Under the pieces are notes generated by a model that searched no databases, was not told where the DNA came from, and saw nothing but the letters and a program-made list of their open reading frames with translations. Below are positions 17,978 to 27,036 of a DNA stretch of 64,000 bases, one piece after another. How positions within the stretch are numbered: the first letter of the stretch is position 1; every line of letters begins with the position of its first letter. A program made the position numbers and the translations under genes. Origin of the DNA: Desulfovibrio piger (GTDB lineage: Bacteria > Desulfobacterota > Desulfovibrionia > Desulfovibrionales > Desulfovibrionaceae); assembly GCF_012843875.1 (NCBI RefSeq), contig NZ_JABAFY010000006.1, positions 31,490 to 95,489 on the forward strand, written 5' to 3'.

Positions 17978-19267
17978 CTAGGCGTTCTGTTCGTCCTGGT
18001 GCTCGCGGCGGAATTTCTCCACGATCTCCCGGGCCACGGGGATCTCTTCGACCACGGTGTCGATGGTCTTGCGGATCTGTTCTTCCGTGTGGGAGGCGGA
18101 AAGGAAGAAGCGCAGGCGGGCGGCGCCTTCCTTTACGGCGGGGAAGGTGATGGGCATCACATAGATGCCGCGGGCAAAGAGGCGGGTGGCCAGGAAGCCG
18201 CTGACCATGGAGTCGCCCACCATGATGGGCACGATGGCGTAGCCCTGGGCGGCGCCGGTATCCAGGCCCTTTTCCTGGGCGTAGTTGAGGAAGAACTGGG
18301 AGATCTTCTGCAGCTTGTGCACGCGCTCGGGCTCACGCTGCATGAGTTCCAGGGCCTTGTGGCAGGCAGCGGCCACGATGGGAGGCATGCCCACGCTGAA
18401 GACGAAGCCCGGGGAACCGTACTTGAGGTATTCCACCAGCTCCTTGCGACCGGCGATGAAACCGCCGCAACCGCACATGGCCTTGCTGAGGGTGCTCATC
18501 CACATGTCCACTTCGTTGGCGTCGATGCCGAAGTATTCGTGCACGCCGCGGCCGGTGGCGCCCAGCACACCAAAGGAGTGGGCCTCGTCCACCAGCAGCA
18601 TGCAGTCGTACTTCTTCTTCAGCTCGATGATGCGCGGCAGGTCGGGGATGTTGCCGTCCATGCTGAACAGGCCTTCGGTGACGATGCAGGCGCGCTTGTG
18701 CTTGCCGCGGTGCTCCTTGAGCATCTTCTCCAGGGCATCGCAGTCGTTGTGCTCGTAGGAGTAGCGGTCGGCGCCGGAAAGGCGGGCGCCCTGCATCAGG
18801 GAGTTGTGGGCGAGACCGTCATAGAAGATGGCGTCGCGGTGACCGAAAAGGAAACCCAGGGTGGAGACGTTGGTGGCGTGGCCGCTCACATAGGCGATGC
18901 AGTCCTCGACACCGTAGAAGTCGGCCAGGGCGCGCTCGAGCTGGCGATGGGGCGGACGTTCGCCGCCCACCAGGCGGCTGGCGCCGGCGGAGCTGCCGAA
19001 GACCTTGGCGGCTCCGGTGACGGCTTCGGTGATCTCGGGATGGGTATTGAGGTCCAGATAGTCGTAGGTGGAGAAGTTGATGTACTCCTTGCCATTGATC
19101 ACCGTGGTGGCCTTAGCCGCCCGCTCGTGGCACAGGAAGAGCGGGTTTTCCATGCCCATCTTGGCACCCATTTCCACCATGCGCTCAAACGACAGTTTGG
19201 AGCGCAACCGTGTGAAACTGCTGGTGCCGCTCTCCTGGGCGTTCTGGCTGGAGTGGTTTTCTTTCAT
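17978..19267 (-). CDS. Alpha-oxoamine synthase (PLP enzyme of the KBL/AONS/SPT family)
   Basis: PLP-dependent enzyme that joins an acyl thioester to an amino acid with loss of CO2, giving an aminoketone. The 429 residues show the family landmarks YDYLDLNTHPEI, GSSAGASRLVGGERPPHRQLE, AHNSLMQGARLSGA, DEAHSFGVLGATGRG and the PLP lysine in STLSKAMCGCGG (Lys262). It could be a biotin BioF, a threonine-linked KBL, a serine palmitoyltransferase or a CqsA/PigH-like enzyme. No bio or tdh gene is near, and the divergent neighbour carries acyltransferase and ACP-like domains, so a lipid or polyketide role is more likely. The roughly 35-residue N-terminal extension is longer than in BioF. The start has AGAGGA about eight bases upstream. 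Confidence 0.88.
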   Translation of the reverse strand: MKENHSSQNAQESGTSSFTRLRSKLSFERMVEMGAKMGMENPLFLCHERAAKATTVINGKEYINFSTYDYLDLNTHPEITEAVTGAAKVFGSSAGASRLVGGERPPHRQLERALADFYGVEDCIAYVSGHATNVSTLGFLFGHRDAIFYDGLAHNSLMQGARLSGADRYSYEHNDCDALEKMLKEHRGKHKRACIVTEGLFSMDGNIPDLPRIIELKKKYDCMLLVDEAHSFGVLGATGRGVHEYFGIDANEVDMWMSTLSKAMCGCGGFIAGRKELVEYLKYGSPGFVFSVGMPPIVAAACHKALELMQREPERVHKLQKISQFFLNYAQEKGLDTGAAQGYAIVPIMVGDSMVSGFLATRLFARGIYVMPITFPAVKEGAARLRFFLSASHTEEQIRKTIDTVVEEIPVAREIVEKFRREHQDEQNA

Positions 19268-19286
19268 TCCGGATCCTCTCAGATAT

Positions 19287-19318
19287 AGTATAAAAACCGT
19301 ACGTTACAGGTGACGTAC
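19287..19318 (-). promoter_or_regulatory. Promoter and operator-like inverted repeat of the alpha-oxoamine synthase gene
   Basis: Minus-strand -10 TATACT (19287-19292) lies 20 bases before the start. The -35 region overlaps a perfect inverted repeat, GTACGT-N8-ACGTAC (19299-19318). A second small palindrome, CGGGCA-AAC-TGCCCG (19330-19344), follows upstream. The region lies between two divergent accessory genes, so a regulator acting on both is plausible but unproven. Confidence 0.4.
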
Positions 19319-19565
19319 AGTAAACGTTCCGGGCAAACTGCCCGTAAAAATTGTTTTTAACGGCTAACCATATCCCAAGAGTTCCACCAAGGCAAGCGAG
19401 AAAGCCTCGCGGTTGGCGCGGGCTGGACAAGCGGCCTGAGATGGCCTAAAATTTGCTTTTAACATTGTGATAGAATGGCCGCGGCTCCCTTGGGCAGCGG
19501 GCTGTACATACCGGACCCCTCCGGGTCCCTTACCCGCCGGTGGCGGTATTCCCGGTATCCTTACG

Positions 19566-22500
19566 ATGCAACGACCCGAATCTTGCGGAGCGTCTGCGGC
19601 TCTCGAACTTTGGCCCCTTGCCGGGCGCGAGGGCGCCGACAGCGGCGAGTCCTGCCGCCTGCTCCTCGAAGAAGCTTCCCGCCTGCCCCAGCTCCGGGGC
19701 AAGGCCCCCCGTCTCGTCCTCAGTCCCGCCGGCAGCGGGCAGGCCACGGCCGCCGCGCTCGACATGCTCCGTCCTCTGGCTGTCGGGCTTTGGCCCGGTC
19801 TTGAGCCCGAGGCCCTTCCGGCTGTCCCCGGTCCCGGCGATCTGGCCCGGCTGGCCGGTGGAGACCGTCCTGTCCTGCTCCTCCAGCCCCGCCCCGAAGG
19901 CCCCTGGGAAGGCATGCTGCTTGCCCGCAAGGATGACGTGGCGGCTCCTGCGCCGGAGGCTGCCGTGGTGAGCATGCCCGACATGCCCGCATCGTCCTGT
20001 GAGCCCGGAGAAGGGGAGATCGCCTGTGACGGCGTGCGCTTCGCCGACCTGCCGCACGGCGGGGCCATCTGGCACGCAGGCTCCGTGGTGCCCGCCTGGC
20101 GTCAGGAACTGCTGGCCCTCGGGGCCCGTCCCGATGCCGCGGCCCTCGAAGCCATGGGACAGCGGGGCATCTGGCTGCATCCGCAGGGCGACGTGCCGCC
20201 GCTGGCCGTCATGTGCTGCGGGCAGGGGGCCGTCTGGCCCGGCATGGGCCGCGAGCTCTACGACCACTTCCCGGCGGCCCGGGCCGCCATGGACCGCATC
20301 GCCCGCGCCGCCGACTGGGACGTGCTGGCCCTGCTGGACGAGACCGATGTGGAAAAGATCGGCCTGACCCGCTGGCAGCAGCCCTACCTCTTTTTGCTGG
20401 AATACGCCCAGTGGAGCCACCTGGCCTCGCTGGGACTGCGGCCTTCCCTCATTTGCGGGCACAGCCTGGGCGAGCTCATCGCCCTGTGCCTGGCCGGCGT
20501 CTACGAACCGGAAGTGGCCTGGTACATCCTGGACACCCGTTCCACCCACATGGCCGAACTGGAGGCCCGCGCCACCCGCGAGACCGGCATGATGGCCGTG
20601 CCCGCCGAGGCCTCGGTCATCGAAGAGGCCCGCAAGACCTGGCCCCAGCTCTACGTCTCCAATTACAACTCCCCGCGCCAGTTCATCATCAGCGGCCCCC
20701 GCGACGTGCTGCTGGAGGCCCGCAAGAGCCTGCGCAAACGCCGCATCCCGGCCATCATGCTCAACGTGAGCCTGGCTTTCCATCACCCCAGCATGCGCGT
20801 GCTGCGCGATATGTCCCTGCGCCGCCTCAATGCCTTGGCCATGCAGGCGCCGCAGATCCCCATGCTCAGCTGCATCACCACGCGCCCCTATCCCGACGAC
20901 CAGCCCGGCATCTGCGAGCACATCGGCGACCTGGACGAGAATTCCGTGCGCTGGGTGGAATGCGTGCAGGCCATGTGGCAGCGCGACGGCATCCGGCATT
21001 TCGTGGAAGTGGGTCCGCAGGATACCCTGTGCGGTCTGGTGAACGACATCGAGCCGCAGGCCCTGTGCCTGGCTGCCGGCCGCAAAGGCAAGGAAGCCGA
21101 AGGCATGCGCCAGACCTGCGCGCGCCTCTATGCCCTTGGCCATCTGACGCATGACGGCGTGGCGCGGCACCGGCAGCGCTGGCTGGATGCGGCCCCCGCT
21201 CCGGCCGCCTCTGCGGAGGCCCCTGCCGCCCCGGCGGCGCGCGCGGCTGCTCCGGCCAGGGACGAGCTGCCCGAGGCCGCCCGCAAGGTACTGGAGATCC
21301 TGGCCGCTGCCTGCGGTCGTGACGCGGATTCCCTGAAGCCGGAGATGGATCTGCGCTATGACCTGGCCCTGCGGTCCAGCCGCTTCCCGCTCATCGTGCA
21401 GGAAGTGGAGGAAGAGCTGGGCATCAGCGTGGATTTCGAGGCCCTGCTGCACGTGGCCACCGTGGGCGACCTGCTGCGCGTGCTGGCCAGCCTTGCCCCG
21501 GCGGAGAGGAAGCCCGGAGAGGTCGCTCCCCTGAGCGCGCCGCAGCACGGCTCCGGTGAAGATCTGCCGCCCCTGTGCTGCTTCGATCTGGGCTGCTGCG
21601 ACGAAGACGGCCGGCCGTTGCCTCTGGTCCTCGATCCGGCCGCCCGGGGCATGGGTGCCCACGCCGGTGACGTGCTGGCTGTCTGGGGGCCCGATGCCCA
21701 GGCATTGCCTCTGGCCGAGCTGCTGGGGGCGCTGGCCCCCCTGGGCATGACCTTTGCCCTGCCTGATGCCGCGCTGGAAGATTGTCTGTCGCTGGAGCAA
21801 CTGGGCGGCCACCTGTACGGCCTGCCCGCGCTGACGGCCCTCACGGCCCTGCCCGAGACCGTGCATCGTGCCTGCGGGCGCCTGGACGGCATCCTGCTGT
21901 GCGCGCCCGCGGACAGGGCGCTGGCCGCTGACGAGATGGAAGCGCTGTGCCGCTCGGCCAAAGCCTGCGGTGTGCGCTATGTCTATGCCCTGCGCTGGCT
22001 GCATGCCGGTGATGCGGCCCATGCGGCCCCCTGGCAGGAAGCCGGTGAAGCGGCCGCCCGTGAGCTGGACCTGCCCTGGCGGGTGGTCTGCGTGGACGAC
22101 GGCGGACGGCCTCCCATCCCCCGCGAACTGGGCGACCTGCTGGCCCGTGCCCTGACGCACGGGACGTCCGACAGGGTGCTCTGGCGGCGCGCCCCGGCCG
22201 ATGCCCCCGTCCGTGACTGGCAGTGGCTGGAGCGGCCCGAGCTCTTCCCCCGTGTGTTTTCCGCCGCTGTGGCGCACGAGGCCATGCCCTGGCCAGAAGC
22301 CGCCCGGGCTTCTTCCCGCCAGATGCTCGCCTGCGCGCAGTTCTCCCGCTATGCCGATCCGCGTCTTGCCGGGCATGGTGCCCTGCCGCAGGACGGCCAG
22401 CCCTGGCTGCCCCTGAGCGAACTGCTTCAGACCATGCTGGAGAGCGGTCGTTTGCAGCTGCCGTGGCTGGAACCCACCGGGTTCTCCGACCTGCGCTTTG

Positions 22501-23228
22501 CCGCGCCCCTGCCCCTGCCCGAGGCCGTGACCCGGGAGTGCCGCATCACGGCCCGTTCCCAGTCCTGGCTGCTGCAGGACGGCGTGATGACGCGCATGTG
22601 CCATGTGCGCCTGCAAAGCCGGGATCTGGCCCCGAACCTGCGGCGCATCAACCATTTTTCGCCTCTGGCACGGGGCATGGTCTTCCTGGCCGCTGCCGCG
22701 GGGAGCCTGCCGCCCCTGTGGGACGGCGAGATGGCCGTTACCGGCCCTGATCTGCCTCTGGAAGACTTCTACGCGGGCTGCGGTATGGCGGAAGGCTGGC
22801 GACTGCTGGAAGAGCTGGCTCCGGCGGGCGATGACCTGTGGCAGGGCCGCTTCGACGGCATGGCGCAAGGCATTGCCCCGGCTGGCAAATCCGGCTATTG
22901 TAGCTTGCTGTCCGCTGTGGACGCCATTTTGCAGGCAGCCTGCCGTATCATGGAAGAGACCGTCCCCCGGGCGGAGCTTGCCGGAGGACGTCTGCTCTGG
23001 CCGCAGGGCTGGCGTCTGAGCGGCATCGGCTTCATCCGTTTCGCGGACACTGGGCTGCTGTGCGGTGCCCGGATGCCCTGGCGCATCCAGTTGCGCCGCG
23101 GCTGGGACGATGAACGTCTGCAGCGCTATGACGCCCAGGTCGTGGATGCGGACGGCCGGGTGCTGCTGACATTGCACCAGATGGAATTTGAAAAGGATGT
23201 CCGGCCGCAGGAAGGCGCCGGTGCCTAA
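19566..23228 (+). CDS. Megasynthase-like protein: acyltransferase, ACP-like, degenerate KR-like and DH-like regions
   Basis: Large cytosolic protein of 1220 residues. Acyltransferase domain (about 210-520): GQGAVWPGMGREL, the nucleophile GHSLGE with Ser300, and AFHHPSM carrying the catalytic histidine region (406-407). ACP-like domain (about 575-650): helix 2 reads DLALRSS, so the phosphopantetheine serine aligns with Ser604 but the flanking Asp and Leu of the DSL motif are replaced. Residues about 680-890 look like a reductase-type fold without a GGTGGLG nucleotide loop. Residues about 910-1190 resemble a hot-dog dehydratase with LAGHGALP (His937). No ketosynthase is present. The start is uncertain: ATG 19566 is used, but GTG 19467 is in frame and neither has a clear ribosome site. 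It heads an operon with exporter genes and is divergent from the alpha-oxoamine synthase. Confidence 0.75.
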   Translation: MQRPESCGASAALELWPLAGREGADSGESCRLLLEEASRLPQLRGKAPRLVLSPAGSGQATAAALDMLRPLAVGLWPGLEPEALPAVPGPGDLARLAGGDRPVLLLQPRPEGPWEGMLLARKDDVAAPAPEAAVVSMPDMPASSCEPGEGEIACDGVRFADLPHGGAIWHAGSVVPAWRQELLALGARPDAAALEAMGQRGIWLHPQGDVPPLAVMCCGQGAVWPGMGRELYDHFPAARAAMDRIARAADWDVLALLDETDVEKIGLTRWQQPYLFLLEYAQWSHLASLGLRPSLICGHSLGELIALCLAGVYEPEVAWYILDTRSTHMAELEARATRETGMMAVPAEASVIEEARKTWPQLYVSNYNSPRQFIISGPRDVLLEARKSLRKRRIPAIMLNVSLAFHHPSMRVLRDMSLRRLNALAMQAPQIPMLSCITTRPYPDDQPGICEHIGDLDENSVRWVECVQAMWQRDGIRHFVEVGPQDTLCGLVNDIEPQALCLAAGRKGKEAEGMRQTCARLYALGHLTHDGVARHRQRWLDAAPAPAASAEAPAAPAARAAAPARDELPEAARKVLEILAAACGRDADSLKPEMDLRYDLALRSSRFPLIVQEVEEELGISVDFEALLHVATVGDLLRVLASLAPAERKPGEVAPLSAPQHGSGEDLPPLCCFDLGCCDEDGRPLPLVLDPAARGMGAHAGDVLAVWGPDAQALPLAELLGALAPLGMTFALPDAALEDCLSLEQLGGHLYGLPALTALTALPETVHRACGRLDGILLCAPADRALAADEMEALCRSAKACGVRYVYALRWLHAGDAAHAAPWQEAGEAAARELDLPWRVVCVDDGGRPPIPRELGDLLARALTHGTSDRVLWRRAPADAPVRDWQWLERPELFPRVFSAAVAHEAMPWPEAARASSRQMLACAQFSRYADPRLAGHGALPQDGQPWLPLSELLQTMLESGRLQLPWLEPTGFSDLRFAAPLPLPEAVTRECRITARSQSWLLQDGVMTRMCHVRLQSRDLAPNLRRINHFSPLARGMVFLAAAAGSLPPLWDGEMAVTGPDLPLEDFYAGCGMAEGWRLLEELAPAGDDLWQGRFDGMAQGIAPAGKSGYCSLLSAVDAILQAACRIMEETVPRAELAGGRLLWPQGWRLSGIGFIRFADTGLLCGARMPWRIQLRRGWDDERLQRYDAQVVDADGRVLLTLHQMEFEKDVRPQEGAGA

Positions 23229-23250
23229 TATTTGTCGCAAGGGAATGACC

Positions 23251-24714
23251 ATGACGAAAAGAAGGGTTCGCTGGAAACGGGGACTGGCTGTGGCGGCCTT
23301 GTGCGCCGGGATGGCGCTTTCGGGATGTGCTTCGCAGAAGGCCGGGTCGGATGCCCCGGAACTGCCCGCCAAGCACTGGCTGGAAGACGTGCCCGGTGTG
23401 CCGGTGGAGAACAAGGGCAAGCTCGAGGCCGTGATCCCCAACCTCTATGACCCGGCCAAGAAATTCTCGTTCGAGGATTGCGTGTTCCTGACCATCCAGC
23501 AGTCGCCGCTGCTGGTCAACAGCGCCGTGGAACTGGAGATCAAGCGCCTGGCCCTGACCGATGCGGTCTGGAAGTATCTGCCCGAACCCCGCATGACCGT
23601 GGAAGTGGGCAATACCCTGACCTATTACAATGCGGACCGTGACGACGTGCCCAGCAATTACGGCAAGGTGGTGCCCCGCATCGGCTTCTACGCGCGTTTC
23701 CCCAACCCCGTAGAGTCCTATTTCAATCATCAGGCCCAGAAGATCATGGTCAACCTGGCCATCTCCACGCACCGCAAGGCCGTGGGCGAGGCCATCTACA
23801 AGGTGGCCCAGGCCTATCTGCGTCTGGAGGCCAAGAACGAGATTTTGCGCATCCAGAAAGAAGTCGCTCCCCTTGCCAGGGAAACGACCCGTTACTGGGA
23901 GCAGCTGGAGTCCGCTGACGGCCGTCAGGGCGTGGCCCTCAATCTGGCCCAGCAGCACGAGCGCGAAGTGGAGCTGACCAGCGAGCGCATGACCATGGAA
24001 GAGGTCATGGAGCGCACCAGCCTCAAGATCCTGGCCGGTGTGGAGCCGCAGCAGCGCCTGAACATCGACAGCAAGAGCGCCAACGACATCCTGCGCGGTT
24101 TCAACGGCAAGGATTACCGCTGGGAAGACCGCTGGCTGGTCACGGAAGATAATCTGCTGCTGCGTTCCCAGATCCGTCTGGGTGATTACAACATCATGCT
24201 GGCCTGGGCCGAATACGTGCCCGACATGACCATCCGCGTGGACAAGAACCCGCCCGCCGGCCAGTACCAGCCCGCTGACGGCCAGGAAGACTACTTCTGG
24301 CGCCTGACCTTCGACTTCCCGCTCATCGACTGGAACCGCCGCTATCGCGGCGTGCAGGCGGCCCGCATGAAGAAGGCCCAGGCCTTCCATGAGCTGTCGC
24401 GCAAGCGCACGGATTACTCCAACACCTGGCTGCAGTGCGAACAGCGCGTGGCCCTGGCCGAGACCAACCGCCGCCTGGCCAAAGTCCATTTCGAAACGGC
24501 CGAGATGCGCTACAAGGAAGCCCGCATCTCCTTCGAGACCGGTCTGGGCGACATGCCTGCCATGAGTTCCGCCCACGAGGCCATGGTCCAGAGCCGCATC
24601 AAGCTGATCGAAGCCGAACTGGAACTCAAGCTGGCCAATCTGGAATGGATGTACGTCGCCAACCTCTTGCAGGAACGCTTCCTGGGCCTTCCTGCCACGG
24701 AGATTGAAAAATAA
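23251..24714 (+). CDS. Outer-membrane efflux lipoprotein, TolC/OEP-like
   Basis: The 487-residue protein starts MTKRRVRWKRGLAVAALC and has a lipobox LSGC with Cys26, so it should be lipidated and outer-membrane anchored. Two long alpha-helical repeats (about 100-260 and 330-480, with heptad-like segments such as RLEAKNEILRIQKEVAPLARET and RYKEARISFETGLGDMPAMSSAHEAM) match the TolC/OEP channel family. I chose ATG 23251 because AAGGGA lies six bases upstream; ATG 23245 is also possible. It starts 22 bases after the megasynthase-like gene and overlaps the adaptor gene by one base (TAATG). Likely role: outer-membrane duct for the product of the cluster. Confidence 0.85.
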   Translation: MTKRRVRWKRGLAVAALCAGMALSGCASQKAGSDAPELPAKHWLEDVPGVPVENKGKLEAVIPNLYDPAKKFSFEDCVFLTIQQSPLLVNSAVELEIKRLALTDAVWKYLPEPRMTVEVGNTLTYYNADRDDVPSNYGKVVPRIGFYARFPNPVESYFNHQAQKIMVNLAISTHRKAVGEAIYKVAQAYLRLEAKNEILRIQKEVAPLARETTRYWEQLESADGRQGVALNLAQQHEREVELTSERMTMEEVMERTSLKILAGVEPQQRLNIDSKSANDILRGFNGKDYRWEDRWLVTEDNLLLRSQIRLGDYNIMLAWAEYVPDMTIRVDKNPPAGQYQPADGQEDYFWRLTFDFPLIDWNRRYRGVQAARMKKAQAFHELSRKRTDYSNTWLQCEQRVALAETNRRLAKVHFETAEMRYKEARISFETGLGDMPAMSSAHEAMVQSRIKLIEAELELKLANLEWMYVANLLQERFLGLPATEIEK

Positions 24715-25607
24715 TGAAAAGACTGACCGTTTTCTGGGCCCTGCTGGCCTGTCTGCTGCTGGCCGCCCCGGCCATGGCCGTGGAGACCACCGCCACCGGC
24801 AAGGTGGTGGCCACCGTGACGCGTGATGTGCGTCTGCCCTTCAATGCCGTCATCGACGAGGTGCTGGTCCGTCCCGGGGATGCCATCAAGGCCGGGGATC
24901 CGCTGGTGCGTTATCATCTGCAGGACGAGGCCGAACGCGTGCTGCAGCGCGAAGTGACCACCGGTGCCGCCACCGAGAGCCTGCGCGGCCAGATCCTTGA
25001 TCTGGAGCGCGAACTGGTGCAGGCCCGCGCCGAGCGCAATCGCGCCAGCCAGCTGGCCGCTTCCGGGCTGGGCTCGCGCCAGGCCCTGGGGCGTCTGGAA
25101 GAGAGCGTGCGCTCCCTGCAGCACCGCATCGAGCTGACCCAGATCTCCATCAAGAAGAACGAAGAGAGCTTCCGGGCCCGCCTGAAGGAACTGGAAGGCT
25201 ATTACGGCCAGCCCATCCGGGAGGGCGAGACCCTGCCGGATCAGCTGGTGCTGACCTCCCCCATCGACGGCTATGTGCTGCAGCTCATGCCCAACCTCAA
25301 TCCCGATGTGCTGCTGCCTGCCCAGGCCACGCCCGTGACCGTGGGCCAGCTGGACCCGGTACTGATCCAGGTGCCGGTCTATGAAGGCGACCTGGGCCGC
25401 ATCAAGGAAGGCGGCCATGCCCGCGTGGAGATCCCCTCGCTGGGCGACAAGGTGTTCTCGGCCACCATCACGGAGATCTCGTGGATCTCCACCAACATGG
25501 ACGTGGCCCAGCCCTCGTACTACACGGTGGAACTGACCGTGCCCAACAGCCAGCTTGAGCTCAAGCCCGGCTTCAAGGCACTGGTGCGCTTTGGCGCTGC
25601 CGAGTAG
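24714..25607 (+). CDS. Periplasmic adaptor (HlyD/membrane fusion protein family)
   Basis: The 297-residue protein has a signal peptide ending near AAPAMA. A split biotinyl-lipoyl-like domain follows (VIDEVLVRPGDAIKAGDPLV and LVLTSPIDGYVLQL), interrupted by a coiled-coil hairpin of about 80 residues (LRGQILDLERELVQARAERNR and later helices). The C-terminal beta-barrel region is VYEGDLGRIKEGGHARVEI. This is the normal architecture of an adaptor linking an inner-membrane transporter to an outer-membrane factor. It overlaps the outer-membrane factor gene by one base and precedes a MOP flippase by 3 bases. No ABC, RND or MFS pump is encoded next to it. Confidence 0.87.
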   Translation: MKRLTVFWALLACLLLAAPAMAVETTATGKVVATVTRDVRLPFNAVIDEVLVRPGDAIKAGDPLVRYHLQDEAERVLQREVTTGAATESLRGQILDLERELVQARAERNRASQLAASGLGSRQALGRLEESVRSLQHRIELTQISIKKNEESFRARLKELEGYYGQPIREGETLPDQLVLTSPIDGYVLQLMPNLNPDVLLPAQATPVTVGQLDPVLIQVPVYEGDLGRIKEGGHARVEIPSLGDKVFSATITEISWISTNMDVAQPSYYTVELTVPNSQLELKPGFKALVRFGAAE

Positions 25608-25610
25608 CCC

Positions 25611-27032
25611 ATGAAGCTGAAAAGCCTGCCGCGCCAGCTGGGATACATCCTAGGGGCCCAATGGACCAGGGACCTTTCCTGGACCATCTTCACCATCCTG
25701 CTGGCACGGCGCAGCCCCGAGATGCTGGGCCAGATCGCCGTGGCCCTTTCCTGCGGCTATCTGGTCAAGACCGTCTCGGACGTGGGGCTCAACGACTTTC
25801 TGCTGTCCACGTTCGCCCGTCGGGAAGAACGTCCCCGTACCCTGCTGGGCGAGGTGACGGGCCTCAAGACCTGTTTCATGATGCTGGCCCTGATCGTCAC
25901 CTGGTTCGTGACGGGCTGGCTGGGGTACAGCTTCGAGCTGCGGCTCATCGTCCTGTTCATCGCTACGGGCTTCGGTCTCGACGGGGTGACGGACTCTTTC
26001 TTCGCGCTCTGCCAGGCCCGCGGGCGGCAGGACGTGGAGATGCGCATCCGCGTGCCTTCGGCCCTGCTGGGCATAGGCTACGGCATCGTCTGCGTGGTGG
26101 CCGGAGCGCCCCTGATCTTCATCGCCCTCTACAAGCTCATCGAATCCGTCCTCTGCACGGGCTTCGCCTTCCGTGCTCTGGGCCGCAATCCCTTCGTGGG
26201 GTTCGGCTACGACAATGTGCGCGACCTGGCCGTGAAGATGAAGAGCGGCTTCATCTTCACCATCATGGCCGCCTGCGCCATGTTCTACAACAAGATCAAT
26301 GTGTTCTTCCTCAAGAACTACGGCGGCGACGCTGCCGTGGGCGGCTACAACGTGGCCTGGGAGACCGTGGAAGGCCTGTCCGTGCTGGTCTCCAGCGCGC
26401 TGCTCGGCAAGGTCATCTTCCCCTTGCTGGCCCGCTACTGGGCGCAGGACAGGGCCGCGTTCCGTCAGCTGGCGGGGCAGACGGCCCGCTCGCTCTGGGC
26501 GGCCTCCCTGCCGCTGATCTTCCTGATCTGCGTGGAGAGCGACCGCTTCCTGCCCACCATCTACGGCCCGGGCTACGAGATGGCCGCCACGGCCCAGCGC
26601 CTGCTGACGCCCTGCCTGGCCACGGCCTTCCTGCACAATCTGGCGGCCTATGCCATGATAGGCATGAGGAAGCATACCCTGCTGCTCTTCTTCTATCTGA
26701 GCGGTCTGGTGGTCAACATCGTCTGCTGCCTGACCATCATCGAGCCCATGCCGCTGGAAGGGGCCGCGCTTTCCCTGACCGCCACCAAGGTCTGGGTGGC
26801 CATCCTCACTGTGGGCTATTTCCAGTGGGTGGCCCGTCCCATGAGCCTGGGGCAGTGGCTGCTGATGCTGGCCGCCATCGCCGTGGCCGTGGGCCTGTGG
26901 TGGTCGCTGGGCATGATCCTGGCCCTGCCGCGCGAAGTGGCGGAACTGGCCGGCCTGCTGCCCCTGCTGGCGCTGTTCTGGTACTGGCGCCCGCCGCCGG
27001 CTTTTGAGAAGGAGCAGCGTCAGGAGGCCTGA
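25611..27032 (+). CDS. MOP-superfamily flippase (Wzx/PST-like)
   Basis: Integral inner-membrane protein of 473 residues with about 12-14 hydrophobic segments. The N-terminus (LGYILGAQWTRDLSWTIFTILLARRSPEMLGQIAVAL) is typical of polysaccharide-type flippases, which move lipid-linked molecules across the membrane. A short basic tail follows the last helix. It sits 3 bases after the adaptor gene and 4 bases before the Tat-FeS gene. In place of an energised pump it may hand a lipid-linked product to the adaptor/outer-membrane factor pair; this is inference. Exact substrate unknown. Confidence 0.82.
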   Translation: MKLKSLPRQLGYILGAQWTRDLSWTIFTILLARRSPEMLGQIAVALSCGYLVKTVSDVGLNDFLLSTFARREERPRTLLGEVTGLKTCFMMLALIVTWFVTGWLGYSFELRLIVLFIATGFGLDGVTDSFFALCQARGRQDVEMRIRVPSALLGIGYGIVCVVAGAPLIFIALYKLIESVLCTGFAFRALGRNPFVGFGYDNVRDLAVKMKSGFIFTIMAACAMFYNKINVFFLKNYGGDAAVGGYNVAWETVEGLSVLVSSALLGKVIFPLLARYWAQDRAAFRQLAGQTARSLWAASLPLIFLICVESDRFLPTIYGPGYEMAATAQRLLTPCLATAFLHNLAAYAMIGMRKHTLLLFFYLSGLVVNIVCCLTIIEPMPLEGAALSLTATKVWVAILTVGYFQWVARPMSLGQWLLMLAAIAVAVGLWWSLGMILALPREVAELAGLLPLLALFWYWRPPPAFEKEQRQEA

Positions 27033-27036
27033 TCAT

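Noticed and set aside
17978..19267. Assignment as BioF (biotin synthesis) or KBL (threonine breakdown)
   Set aside because: Family level fits, but no bio or tdh gene is near and the divergent neighbour has acyltransferase and carrier domains; kept as a generic alpha-oxoamine synthase.
19293..19315. Resemblance to a lux box (ACCTGTA half-site on the minus strand)
   Set aside because: Only one half matches; no LuxR or LuxI gene is near. The GTACGT-N8-ACGTAC repeat describes the site better.
19530..23441. Open frame of about 1300 codons antisense to the megasynthase-like gene
   Set aside because: No domain, Gln/Gly/His-rich, and the plus strand carries acyltransferase and ACP motifs in a tight operon.
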